This document shows positions 26,505 through 35,588 of a stretch of 36,712 nt of DNA, in pieces. A program made the translations under genes and the position numbers. Below the pieces are notes generated by a model. The model saw only the letters and a list, made by a program, of their open reading frames with translations, ran no database searches and had not been told where the DNA came from. Every line of letters begins with the position of its first letter. Position 1 is the first letter of the stretch. This DNA is from Gammaproteobacteria bacterium (lineage in GTDB: Bacteria; Pseudomonadota; Gammaproteobacteria; SZUA-140): positions 1 to 36,712 of the forward strand of contig WFNO01000043.1 of NCBI GenBank assembly GCA_015488555.1. Reading direction: 5' to 3'.

Positions 26505-28523
26505 TCATGGTCCTGTCAGGGATACACTGTGATTCCGCGATTCATCCAGCCAGTATTCCAAGCGCGCAGCACTCAGTGGTCGCCCCAGATGGAATCCCTG
26601 CACCTTGTCGCAATTCAGCTCTTCGAGCTGTTGCAGGATCTCGTCGCTGGCCACACCCTCCGCCACCACCTGTAATCCCATGTTGTGGGCCAGCTCGATG
26701 GTCGACTGCACGATGACGAAATCGTCCTTGTTGCGGGTCATGTCCTGGATGAAAGACTTGTCGATCTTGAGGATGTCCAGCGGCAGTTTCTTGAGCGAGC
26801 TGAGGGAGGAATAGCCGGTACCGAAATCGTCGATGGCCAGGCAGACGCCCAAGGCATTGAAATCCTCTAGTATCTCCCGGGCCCGCTGCGGATCGGCAAT
26901 GATGGCGCTCTCCGTGAGTTCCATGATGAAGCGCCGTGCGGGAATGCGCGAGGACTCGACGATATCCATCAGCCGGCGCGGGTGTTCCCGGTCCTGCAGG
27001 CTGCGCGGTGAGAGGTTCACCGAGATGCGGAAGTCGCGGTCCTGTTCCAGCCAGCGACGGCACTGGCGAATGGCCTCTTCCAGCACCCATACCGTCAGGG
27101 GCTTGATGAGATTGGCCTGCTCGGCCAGCGAGATGAACTCGGCCGGCATCACCAGCCCGCGCTGGGGATGATGCCAGCGCACCAGGATCTCCACGGCGTC
27201 CAGCCGGCGGCTGCGCAGGTCGAATATGGGCTGGTATTCCAGGCGCAGCTCGTGCTGCTCCAGGGCTTGGCGCAGGTCCCACATGAGGGACAGTCGGCTG
27301 ATGCTGTTTTTGTCTTGTTCGGCGTCGTATATGATGTAATCGAGGTGATTCTTCTTGGCCATGTACATGGCGACGTCCGCATGGCGCATGAGCAGGATGT
27401 CGTCGCTGCCATGTTCCGGATAGAGGGCGATGCCGATGCTCATGCCCACTTTATAGGGCTGTTCTTCGAAGAAGAAGGGCTGTTCCATAGCGGCCATGAC
27501 CTTGCGTGCGAAGTCCACGGCGTGGCGGCGGTCGGCGATGCTGGGCAGCAGAATACAGAACTCGTCGCCACCGAAGCGAGCCAGGGTATCTGACTTGCGC
27601 AGGAGGTTCTGGATGCGAGAGGCGACCTGTTGCAGCAGGAGGTCGCCGTAGTGGTGGCCCAGAGTGTCGTTTATGGTCTTGAAACCGTCCAGGTCGATCA
27701 TGAACAGAGCCAGCAGGCGATCCTCACGCTGGGCACTGTAGATGGCCTGGCGCAAGCGATCCTGCAATAGCACCCGATTGGGAAGATGAGTGAGAGCATC
27801 GTGGAGGGACTGGTATTCCAGCTCTTTGTTGTGACGTACCAATTCCTGACGCATGAACTCGAAGTCCTGTTGTAGGCTGGTGATCTCGCGAATGGTAGTG
27901 AGTACTTCCAGGGGGTGGTCATAATCCCCAGAAGCGATGCGGCGGGCACCGGCGCGTAGGCGTTGCAGGGGGCGAGTGATCAAGGAGCCGAAAATGGCGG
28001 AAGCCAATAGGATGGCGACGATGTAAGCGAGCACCAGGTAGGCACATAGCCACAAGGTCTCCCGGATTTGTTCCGCGATCGGCGTCTCGTCGTACCCCAG
28101 GAACAACATGCGCCGTTCGCCCTCTTCCCCGCCAACCAGCAGGGGTACGGAAATGTAATAGATGTCGTCCCCATGCTGGTTGAAGAAGAAATCTTCCTGG
28201 AAGATCTCACCTCCGGCATCGTGTCTCAGATCCTGCTCCGAGGTGGCAATGCGTGCATAGACGTAGCGCCCAGCGAGCATGGCGTCGTCGATCATGTCTT
28301 CCATGAGGTCGGGGTCGCGTGCCTGGGTAAGGGTCTCGGCGAACAGGTGGGCGTCTAGGCGTACCTGATCGAGGAAATTGGCCTGCAGATTCTTCTGTAC
28401 CAGATAGACCACCCCGCCCAGGAGCAGAGGCAAGAGGATCAGATTGATAGCTAGGCCGCCGAGGACGATACGTCCCGTGAGGGTATTGAAGAAGCGGTGC
28501 AGCACCAGAGGAATCCCTCTCAT
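26505..28523 (-). CDS. Membrane GGDEF-EAL protein (c-di-GMP cyclase/phosphodiesterase)
   Basis: This 672-residue inner-membrane protein can in principle make and break c-di-GMP. Two transmembrane helices (about 17-41 and 157-180) flank a periplasmic sensor domain of about 115 residues; a HAMP-like segment (181-235) follows. The GGDEF domain has GGDEF at 318-322 and an RxxD inhibitory site (Arg309-Asp312). The EAL domain has EIL at 445-447 (Glu kept), Asn503, ELTE (535-538), Asp565-Asp566, Lys586, Glu622 and Gln642, so catalytic and metal residues look complete. It is the last gene of a three-gene operon: its ATG overlaps the preceding stop (ATGA, 28520-28523). The partners suggest that a periplasmic protein conveys a signal to the sensor domain. 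Confidence 0.95.
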   Translation of the reverse strand: MRGIPLVLHRFFNTLTGRIVLGGLAINLILLPLLLGGVVYLVQKNLQANFLDQVRLDAHLFAETLTQARDPDLMEDMIDDAMLAGRYVYARIATSEQDLRHDAGGEIFQEDFFFNQHGDDIYYISVPLLVGGEEGERRMLFLGYDETPIAEQIRETLWLCAYLVLAYIVAILLASAIFGSLITRPLQRLRAGARRIASGDYDHPLEVLTTIREITSLQQDFEFMRQELVRHNKELEYQSLHDALTHLPNRVLLQDRLRQAIYSAQREDRLLALFMIDLDGFKTINDTLGHHYGDLLLQQVASRIQNLLRKSDTLARFGGDEFCILLPSIADRRHAVDFARKVMAAMEQPFFFEEQPYKVGMSIGIALYPEHGSDDILLMRHADVAMYMAKKNHLDYIIYDAEQDKNSISRLSLMWDLRQALEQHELRLEYQPIFDLRSRRLDAVEILVRWHHPQRGLVMPAEFISLAEQANLIKPLTVWVLEEAIRQCRRWLEQDRDFRISVNLSPRSLQDREHPRRLMDIVESSRIPARRFIMELTESAIIADPQRAREILEDFNALGVCLAIDDFGTGYSSLSSLKKLPLDILKIDKSFIQDMTRNKDDFVIVQSTIELAHNMGLQVVAEGVASDEILQQLEELNCDKVQGFHLGRPLSAARLEYWLDESRNHSVSLTGP

Positions 28524-28990
28524 CGCACATTTCCCTGCCAGAGTTCCATAAGGGTCATGAGTCTAGGGTATTGCCTAGCTTCGTGTTGCCACATATAGGT
28601 GATACTGCCCGGATGTCTCTGCAGGGTCTCGATGAGATGGAGCAGGGAATGGAAACGTTCCGGTCGTCTGCCACCTTGGCGGAATACCCGGGAGAGTAGC
28701 AGGCGGTCGTAGGAGCGTGCGGACATGAGCATGATTTTCTGCAGGAACACTTCGTGGGCCAGGGGATCGCTCAGATTGATGAGGGGAATGAGGCGCATGC
28801 CGGTATTATGATAGATCGGCCTGCTCAGATACAGGCGGCTAATGTCCTTGCGGCTGAGTTGCAGGCCCTCCAGCTCCGGCGTGGCGGTGACCAGGAGCAG
28901 GCGTTGGATCTCGGCCTGCGCGCCGTTGCTGCCGAGCACGAGCAACAGGGCCAGCACCAGCCGAATCGTCCGTGCAGGGAAGGACTTCAT
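28520..28990 (-). CDS. Small periplasmic PBP-like (phosphate-binding-protein-like) protein
   Basis: The 156-residue product has a clear signal peptide (MKSFPARTIRLVLALLLVLG, cleavage predicted after AQA at residue 26). The mature part (SRKDISRLYLSRPIYHNTG, IPLINLSDPLAHEVFLQKIM, RSYDRLLLSRVFRQG, LIETLQRHPGSITYMW) follows the pattern of truncated PstS/PBP-like domains often found beside GGDEF proteins and sensor kinases. ATG 28990 overlaps the barrel gene's stop (ATGA, 28987-28990), and its own stop overlaps the GGDEF-EAL start. It probably binds a ligand or an envelope partner and modulates the membrane c-di-GMP enzyme. The ligand cannot be told from sequence. Confidence 0.85.
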   Translation of the reverse strand: MKSFPARTIRLVLALLLVLGSNGAQAEIQRLLLVTATPELEGLQLSRKDISRLYLSRPIYHNTGMRLIPLINLSDPLAHEVFLQKIMLMSARSYDRLLLSRVFRQGGRRPERFHSLLHLIETLQRHPGSITYMWQHEARQYPRLMTLMELWQGNVR

Positions 28991-30051
28991 GGGATCACGG
29001 CACTCCACTGGATGTGGATCTGATCGCTGGATTGTTCTAGGTAACGGGCATGAGAGACCTCCAACTTGAGAGCCTGGTGCTCCTTGAAATCGAAGCGCAA
29101 TCCGCCCAGCTGACGGGCCCGCACGTAGGCAGGCAGAGCATCGAGATAGGCGACGTCCTGGTCTCCGTAGTTGTCCTCCACGCGCAGGAACAGGGTCCAG
29201 CGATCTGCGAACGAATTTTCCAGTTGCAGATAAGCACTGGAGAAGCGCTTGCCAGGGAGTCCTGGCCGGCCTGGGTCGGTGGTGATCTGGAACAGTGCTC
29301 CCAGGAGCCGCACGTGGCGCTGCCACAAGAGGCCCTCCCAGTTGCCATAGAGGCCGGCGATGGTTTGTTCTACATTCTCCAGGGCGCGGCTGAAGAGAGT
29401 GCCTCGGGCGAAGAAGATGCCGTATTGCTCAAGGCCATCTTCCAGAGGCTGATAACTGAGGCGCAGAGTGGCGGCAGATTCGTGGTCGTTCTGGAGGTCA
29501 GAGAGATCCTGGGCATGCAGGGCTTCTCCCCGCAGTTGCGGCGCCAGGCCCACTGCCAGGTCGAGGCCGTAACGCTGCTCTTCCTTCCTGAGGCCGCTTT
29601 GCCAAAGCAGGCCCACCAGATGCATGGGCAGGACACCACCGTCGTGTTCGTAGGCCGCGATACCGGGGCGGGTGATGCTGGTCTCCAGATAGTTGCCATG
29701 GTGGTACTGGGTGTTCCAGTAGCCCAGGGGATTGTGGAAGCGTCCCACCCAGGCCACGCCGTTTTCCCGCAGCTGCCAGCCCAACTGCAGGCGTTCGAAA
29801 TGGGTACCGCGATCTTCAGCGCTACTCACGAAGAACTCGCCTAGCACGCGCAGGCGAGTGAATTCCCGTGCATAGAAAAAGTCCACTGTGGGCGTGGTGC
29901 GATTCTCCGGCAGGTCATGTTCGGCCCCCAGAGCGATTTCTTGGTCACGGTATACGGAGTTGATATTGGGAAAAACGATGAATTCCCCCTGCGTGAGTGC
30001 GGGTGCCTGATGAGACAGGATCAGCGTACACCCTATCAACAGCCCGGCCAT
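28987..30051 (-). CDS. Predicted outer-membrane beta-barrel protein of unknown function
   Basis: The product is about 354 residues from ATG 30051. It begins with a hydrophobic leader (MAGLLIGCTLILSHQAPALT) and then alternates short amphipathic strands rich in aromatic residues (RLQLGWQLRENGVAWVGRF, RWTLFLRVEDNYGDQ, LGGLRFDFKEHQALKLEVSH), the pattern of an outer-membrane barrel. A conserved-looking HNPLGYWNTQYHHGNYLETSI stretch occurs early. The frame is open upstream to 30246 (another ATG at 30216), so the true start may be earlier; the shorter form lacks basic residues before the leader. It is first in an operon with the PBP-like and GGDEF-EAL genes, which suggests a role in an envelope sensing module. 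Confidence 0.8.
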   Translation of the reverse strand: MAGLLIGCTLILSHQAPALTQGEFIVFPNINSVYRDQEIALGAEHDLPENRTTPTVDFFYAREFTRLRVLGEFFVSSAEDRGTHFERLQLGWQLRENGVAWVGRFHNPLGYWNTQYHHGNYLETSITRPGIAAYEHDGGVLPMHLVGLLWQSGLRKEEQRYGLDLAVGLAPQLRGEALHAQDLSDLQNDHESAATLRLSYQPLEDGLEQYGIFFARGTLFSRALENVEQTIAGLYGNWEGLLWQRHVRLLGALFQITTDPGRPGLPGKRFSSAYLQLENSFADRWTLFLRVEDNYGDQDVAYLDALPAYVRARQLGGLRFDFKEHQALKLEVSHARYLEQSSDQIHIQWSAVIP

Positions 30052-30330
30052 CGCACCGGCCAGCCTGTTTGGGGAACTCGTGGACCCGCACTGGCAGGCA
30101 GCAGACGGTCGTTGCGCGGCGTTCGTGTGAGCAGCCCCGCTGATCCCATCCCTGGGTGTTTGAGCCCTCTTTCGGGAGGAGTGCCCCCAAGTTGTTGTTT
30201 TCCAAGCACAGAACATGAGAATGCCGCACGATGCGCCTGAGCGCACGGGCGCGCTGCAGGCGGGCCCATCCTGTTCCTTATCGGCGGGAGGTGCGGAAAA
30301 ATGAAGTGCGCCCTAAAGCGTCGTAGGGAT
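30052..30330. other. Gap between the amidotransferase and the barrel operon
   Basis: About 280 bases hold the leader of the barrel operon on the minus strand. TTCATT and GATAAG, 17 bases apart near 30270-30300 on that strand, form only a weak promoter candidate. I do not see a c-di-GMP riboswitch core, a terminator or another gene. Confidence 0.35.
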
Positions 30331-31026
30331 TCAGCGGCGGAGCTGGTCGAGCCAGGATCCGTAGATGCGATCGGCCACAGGGGTGAGCGCAGCCATGGCT
30401 GCGGGGGTCTGTTCTTGCATGGCTTCTTCGCTCTGCACGCTGGGCAGATGCTGATGGCGCTCCAGCTCTTGCCGGTAGCGCGCGCACCATTGCGGGATCA
30501 TCTCCGGCAGGACCTCCAGATGGAACTGCAGGGCGAGGGCGCTGCCCAGGAAAAAGCCTTGCTGGGCGCAATACGCGCTGCGAAACAGGGGCGTGGCCCC
30601 TGCAGGGAGGGTGAAGGTCTCACCGTGCCAGTGAAAGGCGGGAAAGCGGTGTGGTAGCCCCGGCCACCGCAGCGGGTCCAGGCACTCTACCTCGAACCAG
30701 CCGATCTCGCGCACCGGATTGGGGCCCACGGTGCCGCCCAGGGCCTTGCTGATGAGCTGGCCGCCCAGACAGTGTCCCAGCACCGGTACGCCGCGGCGCA
30801 CCGCTTCCCGGACGAGGGACAGCTCGGTTCTGATCCACGGCAAGTCGTCATTGACGCTCATGGGACCGCCCAGCAGCACCAGGGCCGAGATACCCTCCAG
30901 ACTGGCGGGGACGGCCTCTCCCTGGTCCACCGCCACCAGACGCCAGAGCAGGCCGCGGCGTTCCAGGACCCGGGCCAGATGGCCCGGTCCCTCGATGTCG
31001 ATGTGGCGCAGGATATGGACGGTCAC
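30331..31026 (-). CDS. Class I glutamine amidotransferase family protein
   Basis: The 231-residue protein has a GATase1 domain: LVLLGGPMSVND (about 50-61), nucleophile motif PVLGHCLGGQ (Cys86) and the His-Glu pair in LQFHLEV (His169, Glu171), so the triad is complete. This is the stand-alone GuaA-like type whose acceptor substrate is usually unknown. The start is GTG 31026, only 6 bases after the folE2 stop, so it is probably co-transcribed with folE2 and queD. Its location hints at a link to pterin or deazapurine metabolism, but such proteins also occur in unrelated contexts. I assign no specific reaction. Confidence 0.88.
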   Translation of the reverse strand: MTVHILRHIDIEGPGHLARVLERRGLLWRLVAVDQGEAVPASLEGISALVLLGGPMSVNDDLPWIRTELSLVREAVRRGVPVLGHCLGGQLISKALGGTVGPNPVREIGWFEVECLDPLRWPGLPHRFPAFHWHGETFTLPAGATPLFRSAYCAQQGFFLGSALALQFHLEVLPEMIPQWCARYRQELERHQHLPSVQSEEAMQEQTPAAMAALTPVADRIYGSWLDQLRR

Positions 31027-31032
31027 GGGTCG

Positions 31033-31833
31033 TCAGTCAGGCACGTAACCCTTCTCGATGAGGGCGTAGGCCGAGTGGTTGTGGATGGATTCGAAGTTTT
31101 CCGATTCCACCCGGTAGGCCTCGATGCGCGGGTCCTGGTTGAGGGCCGCGGCCACGTCGCGCACCATGTCCTCCACGAACTTGGGATTGTCGTAGGCCTT
31201 CTCGGTGACGTATTTCTCGTCGGGGCGCTTGAGCAGGCCGTAGATCTCGCAGGAGGACTGGGCCTCGACGATGTCGATGAGGTCCTCGATCCACACGAAG
31301 CTGCGCGTGCGCGCGGTGACGGTGACGTGGGAGCGCTGGTTGTGGGCCCCATAGTCCGAGATCTCCTTGGAGCAGGGGCACAGGCTGGTGACCGGCACCA
31401 CCACCTTGATGGTGGTCATCACCTGATGGTCTTTGCTCACCTCGCCCACCAAGGTGACGTCGTAGTCCAGCAGGCTCTGCACGCCCGAGATGGGTGCGGT
31501 CTTGTTGACGAAATAGGGGAAGCTCATCTCGATGTGGCCGGAGGCGGCATCGAGCACCTCACGCATGGTGCACAGAATGTCTTTGAGACTGGAGACGCTG
31601 ATCTCCCGCTCGTGGCGGTTGAGCAACTCCACGAAGCGCGACATGTGGGTGCCCTTGAAGTTGTGGGGCAGGTCCACGTACATGTTGAAGGTGGCGATGG
31701 TATGTTGCTCGCCGCCGCTGCGGTCGCGCACCCGGACCGGATGGCGGATGTTCTTGATGCCCACCTTGTCGATGGGCAGTTTGCGCGTGTCGGGACTGTT
31801 CTGTACGTCGGCGATGTTCATCACAGTGCTCAT
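31033..31833 (-). CDS. folE2: GTP cyclohydrolase I, type IB (FolE2)
   Basis: FolE2 turns GTP into 7,8-dihydroneopterin triphosphate, the entry point for folate and for queuosine. It is the metal-flexible alternative to zinc-dependent FolE. The 266-residue protein carries the family signature [24 protein letters not shown], plus [18 protein letters not shown] and [11 protein letters not shown] near the end. Its ATG overlaps the queD stop (ATGA, 31830-31833). FolE2 genes are often induced by zinc limitation, but I do not see a convincing Zur site. The pairing with queD suggests dedication to the queuosine pathway. Confidence 0.96.
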   Translation of the reverse strand: MSTVMNIADVQNSPDTRKLPIDKVGIKNIRHPVRVRDRSGGEQHTIATFNMYVDLPHNFKGTHMSRFVELLNRHEREISVSSLKDILCTMREVLDAASGHIEMSFPYFVNKTAPISGVQSLLDYDVTLVGEVSKDHQVMTTIKVVVPVTSLCPCSKEISDYGAHNQRSHVTVTARTRSFVWIEDLIDIVEAQSSCEIYGLLKRPDEKYVTEKAYDNPKFVEDMVRDVAAALNQDPRIEAYRVESENFESIHNHSAYALIEKGYVPD

Positions 31834-32219
31834 GAGCGGTGTTCCTCCACATAACGCACGCAGGCCCGGTCGGTCTCCCAGAGGGTCACGGCGGCCACCC
31901 GGATGCGGCCGTCGTCGAGGCGCTGTGCCAGTTCACCATGGATGTAGGCGGCGATGTTCTCGGCCGTGGGATTGACGGTGTCGAAGGGAGGCAGCTCGTT
32001 GAGACAGCGGTGATCCAGCTGTTCCGTCACCCGCCGGGTCTCCTGCCGGATAGTCTTGAAATCCAAACCCATGCCGAGTTCGTCCAGGGCCGCGGCCTCG
32101 ACTTCCACTTCCACCTTCCAGTTGTGACCGTGCAGGCGGCTGCAGTCTCCGGGATAGTCCCGCAGCCAGTGTGCGGCTGCGAAATCCGTGATCACTTTCA
32201 ACGTGTAGCGCCCCCCCAT
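31830..32219 (-). CDS. queD: 6-carboxytetrahydropterin synthase QueD
   Basis: QueD converts dihydroneopterin triphosphate to 6-carboxy-5,6,7,8-tetrahydropterin, the second step toward preQ0. The 129-residue protein has the zinc histidines and catalytic cysteine in [22 protein letters not shown], and later [23 protein letters not shown] and [14 protein letters not shown] 32219 gives the family N-terminus ([11 protein letters not shown]); ATG 32234 would add five residues. It lies 33 bases downstream of dxs on the same strand and overlaps folE2. Confidence 0.95.
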   Translation of the reverse strand: MGGRYTLKVITDFAAAHWLRDYPGDCSRLHGHNWKVEVEVEAAALDELGMGLDFKTIRQETRRVTEQLDHRCLNELPPFDTVNPTAENIAAYIHGELAQRLDDGRIRVAAVTLWETDRACVRYVEEHRS

Positions 32220-32252
32220 GGTCGGTACCAGCATACCCAATTTCTGATCAAA

Positions 32253-34154
32253 TTAGTAGGAATTGGCGCTGCGCGGCAGTGCCGGGGGCTGGCGGCCCTC
32301 GCGGCAGGCCTGGACGGCGGCCACGATACCGTCACGGTCCAGTCCCAGGGCGGCCAGCAGTTCCTCCCGCTTGCCGTGTTCCCCGAAACGGTCGGGTAGT
32401 CCTAGTTGCAGCAAGGGGCGGTCGAGTCCCGCGGCGTCCAGATGTTCGCGTACGGCGCTGCCGGCGCCGCCGGCGATCACGTTCTCCTCCACGGTGACCA
32501 GCAGTTCGTGGCCGGCGGCCACCTCCTGCAGCAGGGCCTGGTCCAGAGGCTTGACGAAGCGCATGTTGACCACCGTGGCGTCCAGCAGCTCGCCGGCCTC
32601 GCGGGCGGGCTGGACCATGCTGCCGAAGGCCAGCAGGGCGACACCGTGCCCGCGGCGGCACACCTTGGCCTTGCCCAGGGGCAGGGTGTCCAGATCTTCG
32701 GCCACCGGCACGCCCGGGCCGCATCCGCGGGGATAGCGCACCGCACACGGGCCTTGGTGCCGGAAACCGGTGCTGAGCATCTTGCGGCATTCGTTCTCGT
32801 CGGCGGGGGCCATGATCACCAGGTTGGGGATGCAGCGCAGGAAGCTCAGGTCGAAGACGCCGTCGTGGGTGGGGCCGTCCGGGCCGACGATGCCGGCGCG
32901 GTCGATGGCGAACAGCACCGGCAGGTTCTGCAAGGCCACGTCGTGGATCAGCTGATCGTAACCCCGTTGCAGGAAGGTGGAATAGATGGCCACCACCGGC
33001 TTGAGGCCTTCGCAGGCCATGCCTGCCGCCAGGGTGATGCTGTGCTGTTCGGCGATGCCTACGTCGAAGAAGCGCCCGGGGTGGCGGCGAGCGAACTCCA
33101 CCATGCCCGAGCCCTCGCACATGGCGGGGGTGATGGCCACCAGCCGCGGGTCGCGCTCCGCAATGTCGCACAGCCACTTGCCGAACACCTGGGTGTAGGT
33201 GGGGCCCGCCGCCGGGCCCTTGCGCATGCGCCCGTTCTCCGGGTCGTAAGGTGTGACGCCGTGATAGGCGCAGGGGTTGTCCTCCGCCGGCGGGTAGCCC
33301 TTGCCCTTCTTGGTGATGACGTGCAGGAATTGCGGGCCCTTGAGGTGGTAGAGATTGCGTAGGGTGGTGACCAGGGTGTCCAGGTCGTGGCCGTCGATGG
33401 GGCCGATGTAGTTGAAGCCCAGCTCTTCGAACAGGGTGCCGGGCACCACCATGCCCTTCATGTGTTCCTCGGCGCGGCGCGCCAGCTCGCGCATGTGGGG
33501 CATGGCGCTGAGCATCTTCTTGCCGCCCTCGCGCACGGTGGCGTAGAAACGCCCGGACAGCAGTTTGGCCAGATAGTTGGACATGCCGCCCACGTTGGGG
33601 GAGATGGACATCTCGTTGTCGTTGAGGATCACCAGCAGATCGGCGTGTACGTGCCCGGCGTGGTTGAGGGCCTCGTAGGCCATGCCGGCGGTCATGGCAC
33701 CGTCGCCGATGACGGCCACCACCCGGCGCGCATCGCCGCGGCGCTGGGCGGCGATGGCCATGCCCAGGGCGGCGCTCACGGAGGTGCTGGAATGCCCGGC
33801 GCCGAAGCAGTCGTATTCGCTCTCCGAACGCTTCAAAAAGCCCGAGATGCCGCCCCGCTGGCGGATGCCCGCCATGGCCTCCCGGCGGCCGGTGAGGATC
33901 TTGTGGGCGTAGGCCTGGTGGCCCACGTCCCAGACCAGGCGATCCTCCGGGGTCTGGAACACGTAGTGCAGGGCCACCGCCAGTTCCACCGTGCCCAGGC
34001 TGGCGGCCAGGTGCCCGCCGGTGCGGGCTACCGAATGGATGATGAAACGGCGCACCTCGTCCGCCACCCGCGGCAGCTCCCGGCGCGGCAGCTCTCGAAG
34101 ACGGGCAGGAGAATCGATGGTTTCCAGGAGGGGATAGGCGGCGCGCTCGCTCAT
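32253..34154 (-). CDS. dxs: 1-deoxy-D-xylulose-5-phosphate synthase Dxs
   Basis: Dxs joins pyruvate and glyceraldehyde-3-phosphate with thiamine diphosphate to start the MEP isoprenoid pathway. The 633-residue protein shows [29 protein letters not shown], the TPP motif [18 protein letters not shown] (150-167) with NDN (178-180), and the transketolase-like second half with [17 protein letters not shown] carrying the catalytic Glu, plus [21 protein letters not shown] 34154 matches the family start ([10 protein letters not shown]); the open frame extends 23 codons further upstream. It is downstream of xseB-ispA, the common arrangement. Confidence 0.98.
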   Translation of the reverse strand: MSERAAYPLLETIDSPARLRELPRRELPRVADEVRRFIIHSVARTGGHLAASLGTVELAVALHYVFQTPEDRLVWDVGHQAYAHKILTGRREAMAGIRQRGGISGFLKRSESEYDCFGAGHSSTSVSAALGMAIAAQRRGDARRVVAVIGDGAMTAGMAYEALNHAGHVHADLLVILNDNEMSISPNVGGMSNYLAKLLSGRFYATVREGGKKMLSAMPHMRELARRAEEHMKGMVVPGTLFEELGFNYIGPIDGHDLDTLVTTLRNLYHLKGPQFLHVITKKGKGYPPAEDNPCAYHGVTPYDPENGRMRKGPAAGPTYTQVFGKWLCDIAERDPRLVAITPAMCEGSGMVEFARRHPGRFFDVGIAEQHSITLAAGMACEGLKPVVAIYSTFLQRGYDQLIHDVALQNLPVLFAIDRAGIVGPDGPTHDGVFDLSFLRCIPNLVIMAPADENECRKMLSTGFRHQGPCAVRYPRGCGPGVPVAEDLDTLPLGKAKVCRRGHGVALLAFGSMVQPAREAGELLDATVVNMRFVKPLDQALLQEVAAGHELLVTVEENVIAGGAGSAVREHLDAAGLDRPLLQLGLPDRFGEHGKREELLAALGLDRDGIVAAVQACREGRQPPALPRSANSY

Positions 34155-34241
34155 ATTTCGTGGGCCCTGCGGACCGGTTTTCGTCAAAAGAGAAATGATG
34201 CGGCGTTTGAGAGTGGGATGCAAGTCAAGGGGGGCGGTCGG

Positions 34242-35147
34242 TCAGCGCTCGCGCTGCACGATGTAGCGGGTGAGCCAGCGCAGGGGGTCGGCGTCGCGGC
34301 CCAACGGAGTCAGTTGCGCCAGGGCCTTCTCGTACAGCTCCGCCGCCTTGCGCCGGGCGCCTTCTACCCCCAGCAGGGCGGGATAGGTGGGTTTGTTGCG
34401 TACCTGGTCGGCCCCACGGGTCTTGCCCAGGACGGTGGTGTCGCCTTCCACGTCCAGGATGTCGTCGCGGATCTGGAAGGCGAGGCCGATGCAGCGGGCA
34501 TAGGTGCCCAGCAGGCGCAGGAGGTCTTCACCGGCGGTGGGATGGGCGAGGGCGCCCAGGATGACGCTGGCGCGGATCAGGGCGCCGGTCTTGCGCAGAT
34601 GCATGTTCTCCAGTTCCTGCAGGTCCAGTTCCTTGCCCACCGCCTCCAGGTCGATGGCCTGGCCGCCGGCCATGCCCTGGGAGCTGCTGGCGATGGCCAG
34701 GGTGTCGATCATGCGCAGGCGCCGCTCGGGGGAGATGCGCAGGGCGGGGTCGTGGGCCAGGATGTGGAAGGCCAGGGATTGCAGGGCGTCGCCGGTGAGG
34801 ATGGCCATGGCCTCGCCATAGACCTTGTGGCAGGTGGGCTTGCCGCGCCGCAGGTCGTCGTCGTCCATGGCCGGCAGATCGTCGTGGACCAGGGAGTAGG
34901 CATGGATCAGCTCCACGGCGCAGGCCGGGCCATCCAGGGCCTCCGGGGTCACCCCCAGGGTGCGGCCGGTGGTGTAGACCAGCAGGGGACGCACATACTT
35001 GCCGCCCGCCAGGGTGGCGTAGCGCATGGCCTCGTGCAGGGTGCGCGGCGGGGTGGTGGCGGCCGGCAGCCAATGGTCCAGGGCCCGCTCGATGCGGCTG
35101 CGATAGAAGGCCATGAGGGCCTCCAGGGAGGGCAGGGTCTCAGCCAC
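34242..35147 (-). CDS. ispA: Farnesyl/geranyl diphosphate synthase IspA
   Basis: IspA condenses isopentenyl diphosphate with allylic diphosphates to give farnesyl diphosphate. The 301-residue protein has both Asp-rich motifs: [16 protein letters not shown] (first, about 88-101) and [13 protein letters not shown] (second), along with [15 protein letters not shown] and [11 protein letters not shown]. The GTG at 35147 overlaps the xseB stop by 8 bases and gives the expected N-terminus ([14 protein letters not shown]). The frame remains open far upstream, but only as a shadow of xseB and parE. It forms an operon with xseB upstream and dxs downstream. Confidence 0.96.
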   Translation of the reverse strand: MAETLPSLEALMAFYRSRIERALDHWLPAATTPPRTLHEAMRYATLAGGKYVRPLLVYTTGRTLGVTPEALDGPACAVELIHAYSLVHDDLPAMDDDDLRRGKPTCHKVYGEAMAILTGDALQSLAFHILAHDPALRISPERRLRMIDTLAIASSSQGMAGGQAIDLEAVGKELDLQELENMHLRKTGALIRASVILGALAHPTAGEDLLRLLGTYARCIGLAFQIRDDILDVEGDTTVLGKTRGADQVRNKPTYPALLGVEGARRKAAELYEKALAQLTPLGRDADPLRWLTRYIVQRER

Positions 35148-35412
35148 CGTCTTGCGCTGAGAAGTCTTCGGTGACCACTTCCCCCTCCCGTTCCAGCAGG
35201 ATCTGCACCTTCTGTTCCGCCGCCCGCAGGGCCTCCTGGCAGCGGCGGGTGAGCTGGATGCCGCGCTCGAAGCTGCGCAGCGACTCCTCCAGGCTGAGTT
35301 CACCGCTCTCCATGTGTTCCACCAACCGTTCCAGCTCCGCCAGAGCCGCTTCCAGATCCAGTGGTTCCGGCTCGGCGTCGTTGCCGGTCTTTTTCGCGCT
35401 TTTCTTGCCCAA
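35140..35412 (-). CDS. xseB: Exodeoxyribonuclease VII small subunit XseB
   Basis: XseB is the small subunit of exonuclease VII, a single-strand-specific nuclease. The 90-residue helical protein has [40 protein letters not shown] and [17 protein letters not shown], matching E. coli XseB. The start codon is TTG at 35412 (GKKSAKK); no ATG or GTG gives a full-length protein, so this unusual start is likely real. The gene is divergent from parE across 176 bases and overlaps ispA. Confidence 0.94.
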   Translation of the reverse strand: MGKKSAKKTGNDAEPEPLDLEAALAELERLVEHMESGELSLEESLRSFERGIQLTRRCQEALRAAEQKVQILLEREGEVVTEDFSAQDGG

Positions 35413-35524
35413 TCGTCGCCCGTCCCGCGTGCAGTCTCAGAGGAAGCCGTGCACAAGATACCCAATGACGGGGGGCGAGAACAAGGGCGCGATTGGCGCC
35501 ACGCGCACCGGTATCCCGCCCCTG

Positions 35525-35552
35525 TTATCCGCGTGCGCTCGTCTGCTATGCT
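35525..35552 (+). promoter_or_regulatory. Candidate parE promoter
   Basis: TTATCC (35525-35530) and TATGCT (35547-35552) are 16 bases apart, about 36 bases before the parE ATG. The -10 is good and the -35 is weak. Confidence 0.4.
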
Positions 35553-35588
35553 ACGCTGCTTCACGATTCCGGCACCGAAAGAAAGCCC

